Made by a program: the position numbers and the translations under genes. The notes under the pieces were generated by a model that had not been told where the DNA came from, searched no databases, and saw only the letters and a program-made list of their open reading frames with translations. Positions 17,248 to 25,196 of a stretch of DNA of 60,511 bases are shown in pieces (the stretch's first letter is position 1; each line of letters opens with the position of its first letter). This DNA comes from Eubacterium sp. UBA5416. Its GTDB lineage: Bacteria > Bacillota > Clostridia > Lachnospirales > Lachnospiraceae. Location of the stretch: NCBI GenBank assembly GCA_002409525.1, contig DHNM01000026.1:1-60511 (forward strand), given 5' to 3'.

Positions 17248-19677
17248 ATGCAGAAACAAGAATTGAGAGAAGGGTGGAACCTGAACTATGGGGACAGTAA
17301 GCTTGAGACCCGGGTACCATTTTCTATGTATCATGACCTGCTGGAACACGGAGAAATCGAGGATCCCTTTTACAGGGACAATGAAAGCGAGGCATTTCAT
17401 CTGTCCGAGGAGGATTATACTTACACGGTGGATTTTAAACCGGAAGAAAACATATGTAAATCCAGACAGATAATACTCCGGTTTGATGGAATTGATACGC
17501 TGGCGGATATCTATCTGAACGGAACATTACTTGGCAGTACATTCAATATGCACAGGATCTGGGAATTTCCGGTCAGGGAACAGCTGAAAGATGGTATCAA
17601 TCATCTTTGTGTCCGGTTTCATTCTCCGGTGCGTTATATGGAAGATCAGATCAGGGAGCACGGGGAGATTCCCTGTAATACAGATACACTGAATGGTTTT
17701 CCCTATCTTCGAAAATCCAGCTGTATGTCGGGATGGGACTGGGGTCCAAAACTTCCGGATATGGGAATTTTTCGAAAAGTAATTCTGTTGGGTATCAATG
17801 GACCCAGAATTAAAGATGTGCATGTGAGGCAGCAGCATCGTAGCGGAAATGTAAAGTTGTTCGTTCACGTAGATGTCGAGTCTGAAATTACAGCAGACTG
17901 TAATTATCATGTGGTGATTGACACGCCGGATGGAAAAAGCTTTACAGCCTGTGATTCTCCGGAGAAAATCGAGATACCGGATCCCATGCTCTGGTGGCCG
18001 AGGGGCTACGGGGATCAGAATCTTTACAACGTTCGTGTTGAAGTCTTCGCGGACGGAGAGATTAGTGATGCCTGGGAGCGAAGAATCGGTCTTCGCACAA
18101 TGAAAATTCGAAAAGAGAAGGATCAGTGGGGCGAAAGCTTTGCCCATGAGGTGAATGGTGTTGCCGTATTTGCCATGGGAGCCGACTATATTCCGGAGGA
18201 TTGTTTTCTTCCCAGAATAAACGAGAAAAAGACAAGAAAACTGCTGGAACAATGTGCACTGGCAAATTACAATACCATCCGTGTCTGGGGAGGAGCTTAC
18301 TATCCCGATGACTGGTTTTATGACATCTGCGATGAACTTGGTTTCCTTGTCTGGCAGGATCTGATGTTTGCCTGCTCCACGTATCTTCTGACCGATGAGT
18401 TTGAAGACAATATCTCTCATGAAATTGAGGACAATGTGAGAAGAATACGCCACCATGCCTGCCTTGCCCTGTGGTGCGGGAATAATGAGATGGAAGATAT
18501 GGTGGCAAACGGGATGGCGAAGTCTCCGAGGCTTAAAGGAGACTACACCCGGATGTTCAGCTATATTATCCCGAAAATCATAAAACGCGAAGATCCGGAC
18601 ACCTTTTACTGGCCTTCGAGTCCCTCGTCCGGAGGCGATTTCGATGATGCTCAGGACGAGAGCAGAGGAGATGCGCATTACTGGATGGTATGGCATGGCT
18701 ACCGTCCGTTTCCCGATTATAGAAAACATAATTTCCGCTATGCATCTGAATTTGGATTCGAGTCTATGCCGTCCGGGAAGACGATCGAAAGCTTTACCCT
18801 TCCGGATGACCGCAACGTGTTCTCTTATGTCATGGAGAGGCATCAGAAGAGCCTGAACGGGTATTCCAAGATGATGATGTATATTTCACAGTACTTTTTA
18901 TACCCGAAAGACTTTTCATCGCTGATCTATGCGTCTCAGCTGATGCAGGGTCAGGCGATGCGCTATGCAGTGGAGCACTGGAGAAGAAACCGGGGAGAAT
19001 GCATGGGTGCTATCGTCTGGCAGATCAACGACTGCTGGCCTGTCGCATCCTGGTCATCCATTGATTATTTCGGACGCTGGAAGGCACTGCAGTATTTTGA
19101 AAAGCGTTTCTTTGCGCCAATCATGCTTTCGTGCTGTGAAGAGGGAATGCTGACCCAGGATCCAAACCCCAACGCAAGAGAATATGATCTCGAGAAAAGT
19201 ATTCATCTGAATGTAGCCAATGAGACAACCAAAGAACAGACGGTGACTGTCAGATGGAGTCTTCGGGACAGCAGTTCTGCAGTCATAGGGGAGGAGCACG
19301 AGGAAGTTGTAACGGTACCGGCACTTTCCAGTGTATGGCTGGATAAAGTCGATCTTCCTCAGGCGAGAATTCAGGAAGATCATGTGACATATACCTGTAT
19401 CAAAGATGGAGTCGTAATTTCGGAGGGAAGTGTTCTCTTCTCCATGCCGAAGTTTTATGAATATGCGAATCCGGGGCTTACCGTATCTGTCGATGGCGAT
19501 GAGATTCTCGTGACATCTCAGGCATATGCCGGAAATGTAGAGCTGTTAAATGAGGAGGAAGACTGGGTTCTGTCTGACAATTACTTTGATATGGAGGCAG
19601 GAGAGAAGAGAGTGAAGATACTCTCTGGAAAAGCTGATAAGATCCGAGTGCGCAGTATTTACGATATCGCGAAATAA
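17248..19677 (+). CDS. GH2 beta-mannosidase
   Basis: With the ATG at 17248 the protein is 809 residues and lacks a signal peptide. An upstream in-frame ATG at 17230 is rejected because AGGAGG (17233-17238) sits properly before 17248. The N-terminal sugar-binding domain shows the beta-mannosidase signature (VPFSMYHDLL, then DTLADIYLNGTLLGS and SSCMSGWDWGPKLPDMGI). The barrel contains IRVWGGAYYPDDWFYDICDELGFLVWQDLMFACS, the acid/base E414 in CGNNEMED, and the nucleophile E501 in YASEFGF. Together with GH38 this suggests a substrate with both alpha- and beta-mannosyl linkages, as in the N-glycan core. It ends the + strand run before the convergent terminator. Confidence 0.95.
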   Translation: MQKQELREGWNLNYGDSKLETRVPFSMYHDLLEHGEIEDPFYRDNESEAFHLSEEDYTYTVDFKPEENICKSRQIILRFDGIDTLADIYLNGTLLGSTFNMHRIWEFPVREQLKDGINHLCVRFHSPVRYMEDQIREHGEIPCNTDTLNGFPYLRKSSCMSGWDWGPKLPDMGIFRKVILLGINGPRIKDVHVRQQHRSGNVKLFVHVDVESEITADCNYHVVIDTPDGKSFTACDSPEKIEIPDPMLWWPRGYGDQNLYNVRVEVFADGEISDAWERRIGLRTMKIRKEKDQWGESFAHEVNGVAVFAMGADYIPEDCFLPRINEKKTRKLLEQCALANYNTIRVWGGAYYPDDWFYDICDELGFLVWQDLMFACSTYLLTDEFEDNISHEIEDNVRRIRHHACLALWCGNNEMEDMVANGMAKSPRLKGDYTRMFSYIIPKIIKREDPDTFYWPSSPSSGGDFDDAQDESRGDAHYWMVWHGYRPFPDYRKHNFRYASEFGFESMPSGKTIESFTLPDDRNVFSYVMERHQKSLNGYSKMMMYISQYFLYPKDFSSLIYASQLMQGQAMRYAVEHWRRNRGECMGAIVWQINDCWPVASWSSIDYFGRWKALQYFEKRFFAPIMLSCCEEGMLTQDPNPNAREYDLEKSIHLNVANETTKEQTVTVRWSLRDSSSAVIGEEHEEVVTVPALSSVWLDKVDLPQARIQEDHVTYTCIKDGVVISEGSVLFSMPKFYEYANPGLTVSVDGDEILVTSQAYAGNVELLNEEEDWVLSDNYFDMEAGEKRVKILSGKADKIRVRSIYDIAK

Positions 19678-19695
19678 TAACATAAAAACAATCAT

Positions 19696-19747
19696 AAGGA
19701 GTTTCCGAGAGGCTTGTCATTATCGACGCCGACGGGAATTCCTTATT
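19696..19747. terminator. Two-way terminator between the GH2 gene and xerS-like gene
   Basis: AAGGAGTTTCC (19696-19706) pairs imperfectly with GGGAATTCCTT (19734-19744), enclosing a second helix (GGC..GTC with GAC..GCC). T-rich sequence lies on both sides. It separates the converging transcripts. Confidence 0.6.
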
Positions 19748-19780
19748 TATATACACGGTATTCTCTGACAACCTGATTAA

Positions 19781-20842
19781 TCAATCCTCCCGAAGTTTTA
19801 TAGCCTTAGCCGCCTTTCTTCTCGTAGTGTCATCCATGGCTGCATAGTGTTTCTTCGTCGTATTGACGTCCTTGTGTCCAAGAACATCCGCCACCAGGTA
19901 AATATCACCTGTCTCCTTATAAAGGTTTGTACCATAGGTACTGCGGAGCTTATGCGGGGTAATCTTTTTTGTGGTGGTAATATGTCTGGCATATTTCTTG
20001 ACCAGATTTTCGACGGTTTTTACATTAATCCGCTTTCTCTGAGAAGAATAGAAGAGTGCGTGTTCATTTCCAGGCAAAGGCGTCACATTTTTACGATCAT
20101 CCAGATAGTTCTTTAAAGCTTTTTCAACTTCCTCACCGAAGTAGACAAACATCTCGTTGCCGCCTTTTCGAATCAGTTTGAGAGCGTTATTATTAAAATC
20201 AAGATCTTCAAGATCAAGGCCTACACATTCAGAGACTCGAATACCTGTTCCCAGCATGAGAGTAATCATCGCCAGATCACGTGATTTTGTCTTTTCATAA
20301 TAGACGCGCTGATGAGGAGTCATGGAATCACCACAGGATTCGACAAAGTCGAGAAGCCTTGCAACTTCGTCGGCATCCAGACGGATAATTTCTTTCTCAT
20401 GGAGCTTTGGCATATCAATCAGCAGTGTGGGGTTATTCTGGATCATTTCATGCCTGTAATAATAGCCGTAGAAGGTCCGAAGAGCCGATATTTTACGTTT
20501 CAGGCCCCGTTCACCGTTGGTGATGTAATCGTCGTCATCAGGGGCTTTGTAGGCCTTCAGGTATTCAATATATTCTTCAAGATCCAGGGCGGTTACATTG
20601 TCGAGATCTGAAAGCGTAAAGTCAGACATCGAGTATTTGCCGTACACAGGATTTTCGTTTAATAAAAACTGGAAGAATATTCGTATGTCATAGGCATATT
20701 TGATTCTTGTACTTGTGGATGTTGTGGTGCTCACGGCGCGGAAGAAATCATTGACGAAATCCGGAAGAGTCGTAAGGACCTCACGGAGTTTCAATGTATT
20801 GTCGACATCAGTCTGTTCGTGATAAGTAGTGCGTTTGTCCAT
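19781..20842 (-). CDS. xerS: XerS-like tyrosine recombinase
   Basis: The 353-residue protein has an N-terminal SAM-like core-binding domain and a C-terminal catalytic domain with the full tyrosine-recombinase set: R202 (GTGIRVSE), K226 (RKGG), H297 and R300 (TPHKLRSTYG), H323 (LGHKD) and Y333 (KKHYAAM). Length, the LPDFVNDFF start and EKTKSRDLAMI resemble the single-protein XerS of streptococci more than phage integrases or XerC/XerD. XerS resolves chromosome dimers at dif with FtsK. The ATG at 20842 (MDKRTTYHE) follows AAAGGA; an earlier in-frame start at 20896 is rejected. No phage or element genes surround it. The symbol is by similarity; a family integrase is the alternative. Confidence 0.75.
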   Translation of the reverse strand: MDKRTTYHEQTDVDNTLKLREVLTTLPDFVNDFFRAVSTTTSTSTRIKYAYDIRIFFQFLLNENPVYGKYSMSDFTLSDLDNVTALDLEEYIEYLKAYKAPDDDDYITNGERGLKRKISALRTFYGYYYRHEMIQNNPTLLIDMPKLHEKEIIRLDADEVARLLDFVESCGDSMTPHQRVYYEKTKSRDLAMITLMLGTGIRVSECVGLDLEDLDFNNNALKLIRKGGNEMFVYFGEEVEKALKNYLDDRKNVTPLPGNEHALFYSSQRKRINVKTVENLVKKYARHITTTKKITPHKLRSTYGTNLYKETGDIYLVADVLGHKDVNTTKKHYAAMDDTTRRKAAKAIKLRED

Positions 20843-20917
20843 TAAAAATCCTTTCTGCCAAATCACATGCAAATGGTCATTTGGCGGCATATTCAAGAGT
20901 ACCTGTTATCTTTATCT

Positions 20918-20955
20918 CCAACTATTCGAAAAACCTGTGTTTTCCGAATAGTTGG
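20918..20955. other. Candidate dif site (38-bp near-perfect palindrome before xerS)
   Basis: The left arm CCAACTATTCGAAAAAC (20918-20934) and the inverted right arm CCAACTATTCGGAAAAC (20955-20939) match at 16 of 17 positions around a 4-bp centre, CTGT. It lies 76 bp before the xerS-like start and just inside the predicted transcript. The inner TTCGAAAAA/TTTTCCGAA arms recall the difSL sites that streptococci carry next to xerS (from memory, not aligned). An autoregulatory operator is the alternative; no U-run follows, so a terminator is unlikely. Confidence 0.6.
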
Positions 20956-20965
20956 AAGTGCTTTT

Positions 20966-20994
20966 ATTATACATTCTATCCCTGGTTTTGTCAA
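20966..20994 (-). promoter_or_regulatory. Promoter of the xerS-like gene
   Basis: On the minus strand, TTGACA (20994-20989), 17 bp, TATAAT (20971-20966): a consensus sigma-A promoter. Transcription would begin at about 20959, at the edge of the palindrome. Confidence 0.8.
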
Positions 20995-20999
20995 ACAAA

Positions 21000-21042
21000 A
21001 CCGATAAAAGAACTTCAAAAAATATGAAGCTCTTTTATCGGT
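21000..21042 (-). terminator. Terminator of the glutamate-type ABC operon
   Basis: ACCGATAAAAGAGCTTC and GAAGTTCTTTTATCGGT (minus strand) form a long stem around a T-rich loop, followed by TTTTGTTTG. It lies 48 bp after the last permease stop. Confidence 0.85.
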
Positions 21043-21089
21043 CTGACTAAATTTAAAGATTAAATATATCTGCCATACTCTCTTAAGTA

Positions 21090-21779
21090 TCAGGCTGCCT
21101 GTTTCTTTTTTCTACTGCGTACGACACTGGACAATGCAAAATTGATGATAAAATATATAACTGCTACAAATCCAAAGATAATAAATACACGCATTGTCTG
21201 GTTTATGGTACTGTCAATCTGTGCAGACATCACCCATTTACTGTTATTGAAGAACTCTTCAATTGCAACCTGCGCCAGAAATGATGTGTCTTTTATAACT
21301 GTAATGACCTGAGATAACATCGAAGGTACAATAGATCTAAAACATTGCGGCAGAATAATATGCACTACTGCCCGGGGAAAATTAAACCCCTGTGAGTATG
21401 CTGCCTCAAACTGTCCCTTTGGAACTGAGTTGAGCCCTCCTCTTACGATCTCTGCCATAACCGCACTGGTAAATAACGTAAATGATAAGATACCGGAATA
21501 CATAGGCGCATCAAACGGTTTCGGCATACGAATCATAAATCGAATTGCCAGTACCCACAAGAGGTTTGGCGTATTGCGGAAAAGTTCAATATATGCAATA
21601 GAAAAGCCTTTTAAAACCTTGTTTCCGTAGGACCGGAACAGAGCCAGAATGGTTCCGAAAACCATACTCAGGAGAACTGATATCAATGCCACATATAGTG
21701 TAATACCAAGTCCCCGAAACATGTAGATCAAATTACTCTTTGTAAATACGCTTTCAAAAGCTGCTATAAATTCATTCAT
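21090..21779 (-). CDS. Polar amino-acid ABC transporter permease (second)
   Basis: The 229-residue HisM/GlnP-type permease has membrane helices starting at about residue 20 (LGITLYVALISVLLSMVFG) and the coupling loop EAAYSQGFNFPRAVVHIILPQCFRSIVPSML near residue 124. GGLNSVPKGQFEAA is the usual PAAT signature. Its ATG overlaps the stop of the first permease (ATGA), so translation is coupled. It is the last gene of the operon and ends in a basic tail (RSRKKKQAA). Confidence 0.93.
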   Translation of the reverse strand: MNEFIAAFESVFTKSNLIYMFRGLGITLYVALISVLLSMVFGTILALFRSYGNKVLKGFSIAYIELFRNTPNLLWVLAIRFMIRMPKPFDAPMYSGILSFTLFTSAVMAEIVRGGLNSVPKGQFEAAYSQGFNFPRAVVHIILPQCFRSIVPSMLSQVITVIKDTSFLAQVAIEEFFNNSKWVMSAQIDSTINQTMRVFIIFGFVAVIYFIINFALSSVVRSRKKKQAA

Positions 21780-22504
21780 TTTGACTCCTCCTCTCCTATT
21801 TTATAAGATGCCAGTAATTCTGAATAATCCTTTGGATTGGGCTTCTCACCAAACTTTTCCTCCAGATATCCGGACAGCCTTGAAAGAGGAAAACAAATAA
21901 TGAAATACATAATACCCACTACAACATAAGCGGGGCCATAGGCCAGAGTTGTCGAAGCGAAGGAATCCGCCTGATACATCAGGTCACCGCCTGCGATAAC
22001 AGCTAATATAGAGGTGTTTTTAATCAGATTGGCTGCGATATTTGTAAGCGGAGGCAGCATGTTTTTCAAAGCCTGAGGCAGGACAATATTTTTCATAATC
22101 TGTGTATAAGTAAATCCCTGAGAAATGGCGGCTTCTTCCTGACCCTTTGGAACGGATTCAATTCCGGTCCGGACTACCTCCGACATGTATGCCCCATGAT
22201 AAACACCGACACCCAATATGCCGATTGTCACTGCGGAAAGATTTATATTCATATATGGAAGTGCATTATACAAAAAGAATATCTGAACCAGCAATGGTGT
22301 ATTCTGAAAGAACTCCACATATACCCTTGAAATTCCTCTTAATACCTTATTATAGCCTGCGGACATGACGCCGAAGACAACTCCCAGAACCAGAGACAGT
22401 AAAAGCGCGAATAAAACAATATATAAAGTTACTCCGAATCCATGGAAGAAAGGTCCTATATTGTGAAATAATTTTTCCCATTTATCAATTGAAAAAGCAC
22501 TCAT
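21776..22504 (-). CDS. Polar amino-acid ABC transporter permease (first)
   Basis: The 242-residue permease has helices from about residue 20 and the coupling loop EEAAISQGFTYTQIMKNIVLPQALKNMLPPL near residue 130. The ATG at 22504 (MSAFSIDKW) is chosen because it overlaps the binding-protein stop as ATGA and has GGGGGTTGG upstream; an in-frame start at 22519 lies deeper in the previous gene. It pairs with the gene at 21090 to form the heterodimeric channel. Confidence 0.93.
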   Translation of the reverse strand: MSAFSIDKWEKLFHNIGPFFHGFGVTLYIVLFALLLSLVLGVVFGVMSAGYNKVLRGISRVYVEFFQNTPLLVQIFFLYNALPYMNINLSAVTIGILGVGVYHGAYMSEVVRTGIESVPKGQEEAAISQGFTYTQIMKNIVLPQALKNMLPPLTNIAANLIKNTSILAVIAGGDLMYQADSFASTTLAYGPAYVVVGIMYFIICFPLSRLSGYLEEKFGEKPNPKDYSELLASYKIGEEESK

Positions 22505-23283
22505 TGATCCAACCCCCATTTCTCAGTTAATTTGTCAAGCTCACCACTTTCTTTCATATCTGAAATGGCTTCATCCGCCTTCCTGGCTAATTTTGTATTT
22601 CTTTTAGCCATTGTAATACCATATTCCTGAGGCGAGAACTCGTCAGGGAGAAGTTTCATTGAATCATTCAGATATCCGCTTAAGATTGATCCGTCAACCG
22701 AGAAACAGTCAACGCGGCCGGAATCCAGCGCTGCCTTAATCTCGGGATAACTGGAAAACTCACTGAAGTTGAGTGATATACCAACTTCTTCTGCCGCTTC
22801 TTTCAGTGACTCTTCTGTTGTTGCGGACTGAGAAACTCCGATTGTCTTTCCGTCCAGTCCTTTAAAATTATCAATACCTGATGAATTTTTAACCATTAGT
22901 TTTACATGGTCAGTGTAATATGGCTGAGTGAAATTATAGGTTTCCTTTCTCTCATCCGTGATGGTAAAGGTAGCCGCATCCATGTCAAGCTCTCCGGTTT
23001 CCAAAAGTGGACCTCGTGTCTTCGCTGTCACTGCTTCAAATTTGATTTTTACATCATCGCCAAACACTCTTTTACATACTTCTTTTGCAACGTCAATTTC
23101 AAATCCCTCAAATTCACGTGTATCGACATTCATCAGACCAAAATTGGGAATATCGTTTTTAACACCAACTTTTACCTCTTTTTTATTCAGTATATCATCC
23201 GGCGAGTTTCCACATCCCGCCAGCGCAGCTGTAAGTGATACTAACGCCAGCAACAGGGAGAATCGTGTTTTTCTATTTTTCAT
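22501..23283 (-). CDS. Amino-acid-binding lipoprotein (glutamate/glutamine-like)
   Basis: The 260-residue precursor has a lipoprotein signal with lipobox LAGC (Cys23) and the SBP_bac_3 fold: KVGVKNDIPNFG, FEGFEIDVAKEVCKRVFG, DMDAATFTITDERKETYNFTQPYY and GKTIGVSQSATTEESL. The gene order ATPase, binding protein, permease, permease matches the GluABCD-type arrangement, so glutamate or glutamine is the best guess. Binding specificity cannot be read with certainty. It is 26 bp behind the ATPase gene. Confidence 0.9.
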   Translation of the reverse strand: MKNRKTRFSLLLALVSLTAALAGCGNSPDDILNKKEVKVGVKNDIPNFGLMNVDTREFEGFEIDVAKEVCKRVFGDDVKIKFEAVTAKTRGPLLETGELDMDAATFTITDERKETYNFTQPYYTDHVKLMVKNSSGIDNFKGLDGKTIGVSQSATTEESLKEAAEEVGISLNFSEFSSYPEIKAALDSGRVDCFSVDGSILSGYLNDSMKLLPDEFSPQEYGITMAKRNTKLARKADEAISDMKESGELDKLTEKWGLDQ

Positions 23284-23309
23284 ATTTTACTCCTTTACAT
23301 TGCAGCGAT

Positions 23310-24035
23310 TTATCGAATAATCTTACTTAAAAATTCCTTTGTTCTTTCGTTTTGAGGATTTTCAAAGAAATGTTCAGGAGTGCCCTCTTCAAGAATAATT
23401 CCATCGTCTACAAATAGAACGCGATCAGCAACCTGTTTGGCAAAACCCATCTCGTGAGTTACAATAACCATCGTAAAATTCTTTTCGTGCGATAAATTGA
23501 TGATTACATCTAAAACTTCCTGAACCATCTCGGGATCAAGTGCCGAGGTCGGCTCGTCAAATAAAATAACACGATTTTTCATAGTCAGGGCACGTGCGAT
23601 AGCGATCCTCTGCTGCTGCCCGCCGGACAGATTCTGAGGATATGCACCGGCTTTATCTTCCAGACCAACTCTTTTTAAATAGGTCATGGCCGTTTCAATG
23701 GCTTCGTCTTTTGACACCTTTTTTAATTTGGTCGGGGCTAGAATCAGATTATCCAGAACTGTCATGTTTGGATACAGATTAAACTGCTGGAATACCATGG
23801 CACTGTGCATCTTATTGATAAATGCACGATTCTTTTTCGTCAGTTCATGCGTATGGATAAATACTCTGCCGGATGTGGGTTCCTCCAGGCAATTCATCAA
23901 ACGCACAAGTGTGCTCTTTCCTGACCCTGAAGGGCCGATGATTACTACTTTCTCACCCTCTTTTACATGAAGGTTAATACCTTTCAGCACTTCATTGTCG
24001 CCAAATTTCTTGTGTACGTCTTCTAACCTTATCAA
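23310..24035 (-). CDS. Polar amino-acid ABC transporter ATPase (GlnQ-like)
   Basis: The 241-residue ATPase has Walker A GPSGSGKST (about residues 35-43), the Q-loop MVFQQFNLYPNMTVLDN, signature LSGGQQQRIAIARAL and Walker B VILFDEPTSALDPEMV, followed by the H-loop VTHEMGFA. The start is TTG at 24035 with AAGGAGG seven bases upstream. It is first in its operon, after a leader carrying a strong hairpin and a possible 20-codon ORF. Confidence 0.95.
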   Translation of the reverse strand: MIRLEDVHKKFGDNEVLKGINLHVKEGEKVVIIGPSGSGKSTLVRLMNCLEEPTSGRVFIHTHELTKKNRAFINKMHSAMVFQQFNLYPNMTVLDNLILAPTKLKKVSKDEAIETAMTYLKRVGLEDKAGAYPQNLSGGQQQRIAIARALTMKNRVILFDEPTSALDPEMVQEVLDVIINLSHEKNFTMVIVTHEMGFAKQVADRVLFVDDGIILEEGTPEHFFENPQNERTKEFLSKIIR

Positions 24036-24052
24036 ATAAATTCCTCCTTACG

Positions 24053-24115
24053 TTAGCTTAAATAAGATAAAGGCGCTCTTCTGTAAAAAGCATACAAAGC
24101 GCCATTATCTACCAT
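24053..24115 (-). CDS. Possible 20-aa leader peptide before the glutamate-type ABC operon
   Basis: An ATG at 24115 opens a 20-codon frame that reads MVDNGALYAF then YRRAPLSYLS and stops at TAA, 17 bp before the GlnQ-like start. It spans the whole leader hairpin. There is no clear ribosome binding site, so its translation is doubtful; the frame may be a by-product of the RNA structure. Confidence 0.25.
   Translation of the reverse strand: MVDNGALYAFYRRAPLSYLS
24066..24109 (-). promoter_or_regulatory. Strong hairpin in the leader of the glutamate-type ABC operon (possible attenuator)
   Basis: On the minus strand GATAATGGCGCT pairs with AGCGCCTTTATC, with an inner TGTA/TACA helix, then T-rich TTATTT. 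It lies between the promoter and the first gene, which suggests transcription attenuation or a protein or sRNA target. The leader (about 95 nt) is too short for a T-box. Confidence 0.5.
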
Positions 24116-24136
24116 AGATTGATAAAAATTAAGAAT

Positions 24137-24165
24137 ATTTTACTATTTATTAGAAAATATGTCAA
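24137..24165 (-). promoter_or_regulatory. Promoter of the glutamate-type ABC operon
   Basis: Minus strand TTGACA (24165-24160), 17 bp, TAAAAT (24142-24137). Predicted start about 24130, leaving a leader of about 95 nt. Confidence 0.8.
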
Positions 24166-24186
24166 TGTAAAATATGTACAAAAATT

Positions 24187-25011
24187 CTATCTGCAAAGTT
24201 CTCTCAGCCATGTTTTTAGTAGAGAAATCCACGTCTGAACCGGAACATTCAGCTCATCTCTTCGTTCGCAGGAAGAGGTTGTTTCATCTGCAAGAGAAAG
24301 ACCGTGTCTTCCTTCGGGGTAGATATGCAGTTCCAGACTGATATCTGCCCTGCGAAGAGCCATGGCAAGTAAAAGAGAATTCTCTACAGGTACTGACTGA
24401 TCCGTGTACGTATGCCATAAAAACGTTTTTGGGAAGTCTTTCGTCACCAGTTTTTCTATGGAGACTGCGTCCTTCTTTTCAGGATAATCTTCTCCCAGAA
24501 GATTTATAAAACTCCCCTCATGCATATAATCAGGATCTGAAGTGATTACCGGATAACAAAGAATCATCCCTTTTATTTTCAGAACATCTGTATTTGTATG
24601 AATGGCTTTTGAAATAAACTTTTTGTTCCAGAAAACCCCGTAAGATGCGGCCAGATGCCCTCCTGCTGAAAATCCCATGACAAAGACATTATCTGTATCC
24701 ACATTCCAGCTTTGCGCGTTTTCTTTCACATAATTAACCGACCATGCCAGCTCTAACAGTGATGTGGGAAACCTTGAAGGTTGAGTCGAATACCGAAGTA
24801 CAGCTACATGATAACCCATCGCGAGAAGCTGAACAGCAACAGGTTCTGCCTCACGGTCACTTGTCCGCTCATAAGCTCCTCCGGGACAGATGATCACCAC
24901 AGGTCGTCTCAGACCCAGCTGGTATTCTCCGGAAATGTCTAGAAGATAAAGGCAGAGCCTTGCATAATCCTGTGATCCCTCAAGCTGAATTGGTACTTCC
25001 TTATACTGCAT
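24187..25011 (-). CDS. Alpha/beta hydrolase (esterase/acetylesterase-like)
   Basis: The 274-residue cytosolic serine hydrolase carries the oxyanion segment VVIICPGGAYERTSDREAEPVA near residue 40, the nucleophile elbow GFSAGGHLAAS (Ser near residue 115), an Asp in HTYTDQSVPVENS, and a His in YPEGRHGLSLADE. The set resembles acetyl-xylan-esterase-like hydrolases of Clostridia. Its substrate is unknown. It has its own promoter and is divergent from lexA. Confidence 0.87.
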   Translation of the reverse strand: MQYKEVPIQLEGSQDYARLCLYLLDISGEYQLGLRRPVVIICPGGAYERTSDREAEPVAVQLLAMGYHVAVLRYSTQPSRFPTSLLELAWSVNYVKENAQSWNVDTDNVFVMGFSAGGHLAASYGVFWNKKFISKAIHTNTDVLKIKGMILCYPVITSDPDYMHEGSFINLLGEDYPEKKDAVSIEKLVTKDFPKTFLWHTYTDQSVPVENSLLLAMALRRADISLELHIYPEGRHGLSLADETTSSCERRDELNVPVQTWISLLKTWLRELCR

Positions 25012-25054
25012 AACAAAAATCCTCCTGAATCATTATTTTGAACCCGCCGTTCCC

Positions 25055-25083
25055 AGTATATTTCATCTTGCCATTTAAATCAA
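25055..25083 (-). promoter_or_regulatory. Promoter of the alpha/beta hydrolase gene
   Basis: Minus strand TTGATT (25083-25078), 17 bp, TATACT (25060-25055), 44 bp before the start codon. Confidence 0.65.
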
Positions 25084-25110
25084 GAAGATCATCACTGCAG
25101 GGTCATAAAC

Positions 25111-25124
25111 CGAACGAACATTCC
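25111..25124. promoter_or_regulatory. Weak candidate LexA (SOS) box
   Basis: CGAAC, four bases, ATTCC resembles the Gram-positive SOS box (CGAAC-N4-GTTCG), with the second half degenerate. It lies between the hydrolase and lexA promoters, about 10 bp before the lexA -35. Confidence 0.35.
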
Positions 25125-25134
25125 GAAAATGTGT

Positions 25135-25163
25135 TTGCCTCACAGCCTGTCTTCTGTTATACT
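25135..25163 (+). promoter_or_regulatory. Promoter of lexA
   Basis: TTGCCT (25135-25140), 17 bp, TATACT (25158-25163), 33 bp before the start codon. Confidence 0.75.
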
Positions 25164-25196
25164 AATAGTAAGTATAAGTATAGCCTGGAGGAAAAT

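Noticed and set aside
17527..18843. A 438-codon open frame antisense to the GH2 beta-mannosidase gene
   Set aside because: The sense gene has complete GH2 motifs and its codon bias creates an open antisense frame. The antisense product shows no family motif.
19781..20842. The tyrosine recombinase as integrase of a mobile element
   Set aside because: No excisionase, phage, conjugation or tRNA attachment site is adjacent, and the flanks are ordinary chromosomal operons. XerS-like features and position fit better.
20918..20955. The palindrome before xerS as a transcription terminator
   Set aside because: No U-run follows it in either direction and it is inside the predicted xerS leader, just after the start site.
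24066..24165. A T-box riboswitch before the glutamate-type ABC operon
   Set aside because: The leader is about 95 nt, too short for a specifier stem and antiterminator, and the conserved T-box sequence is missing.
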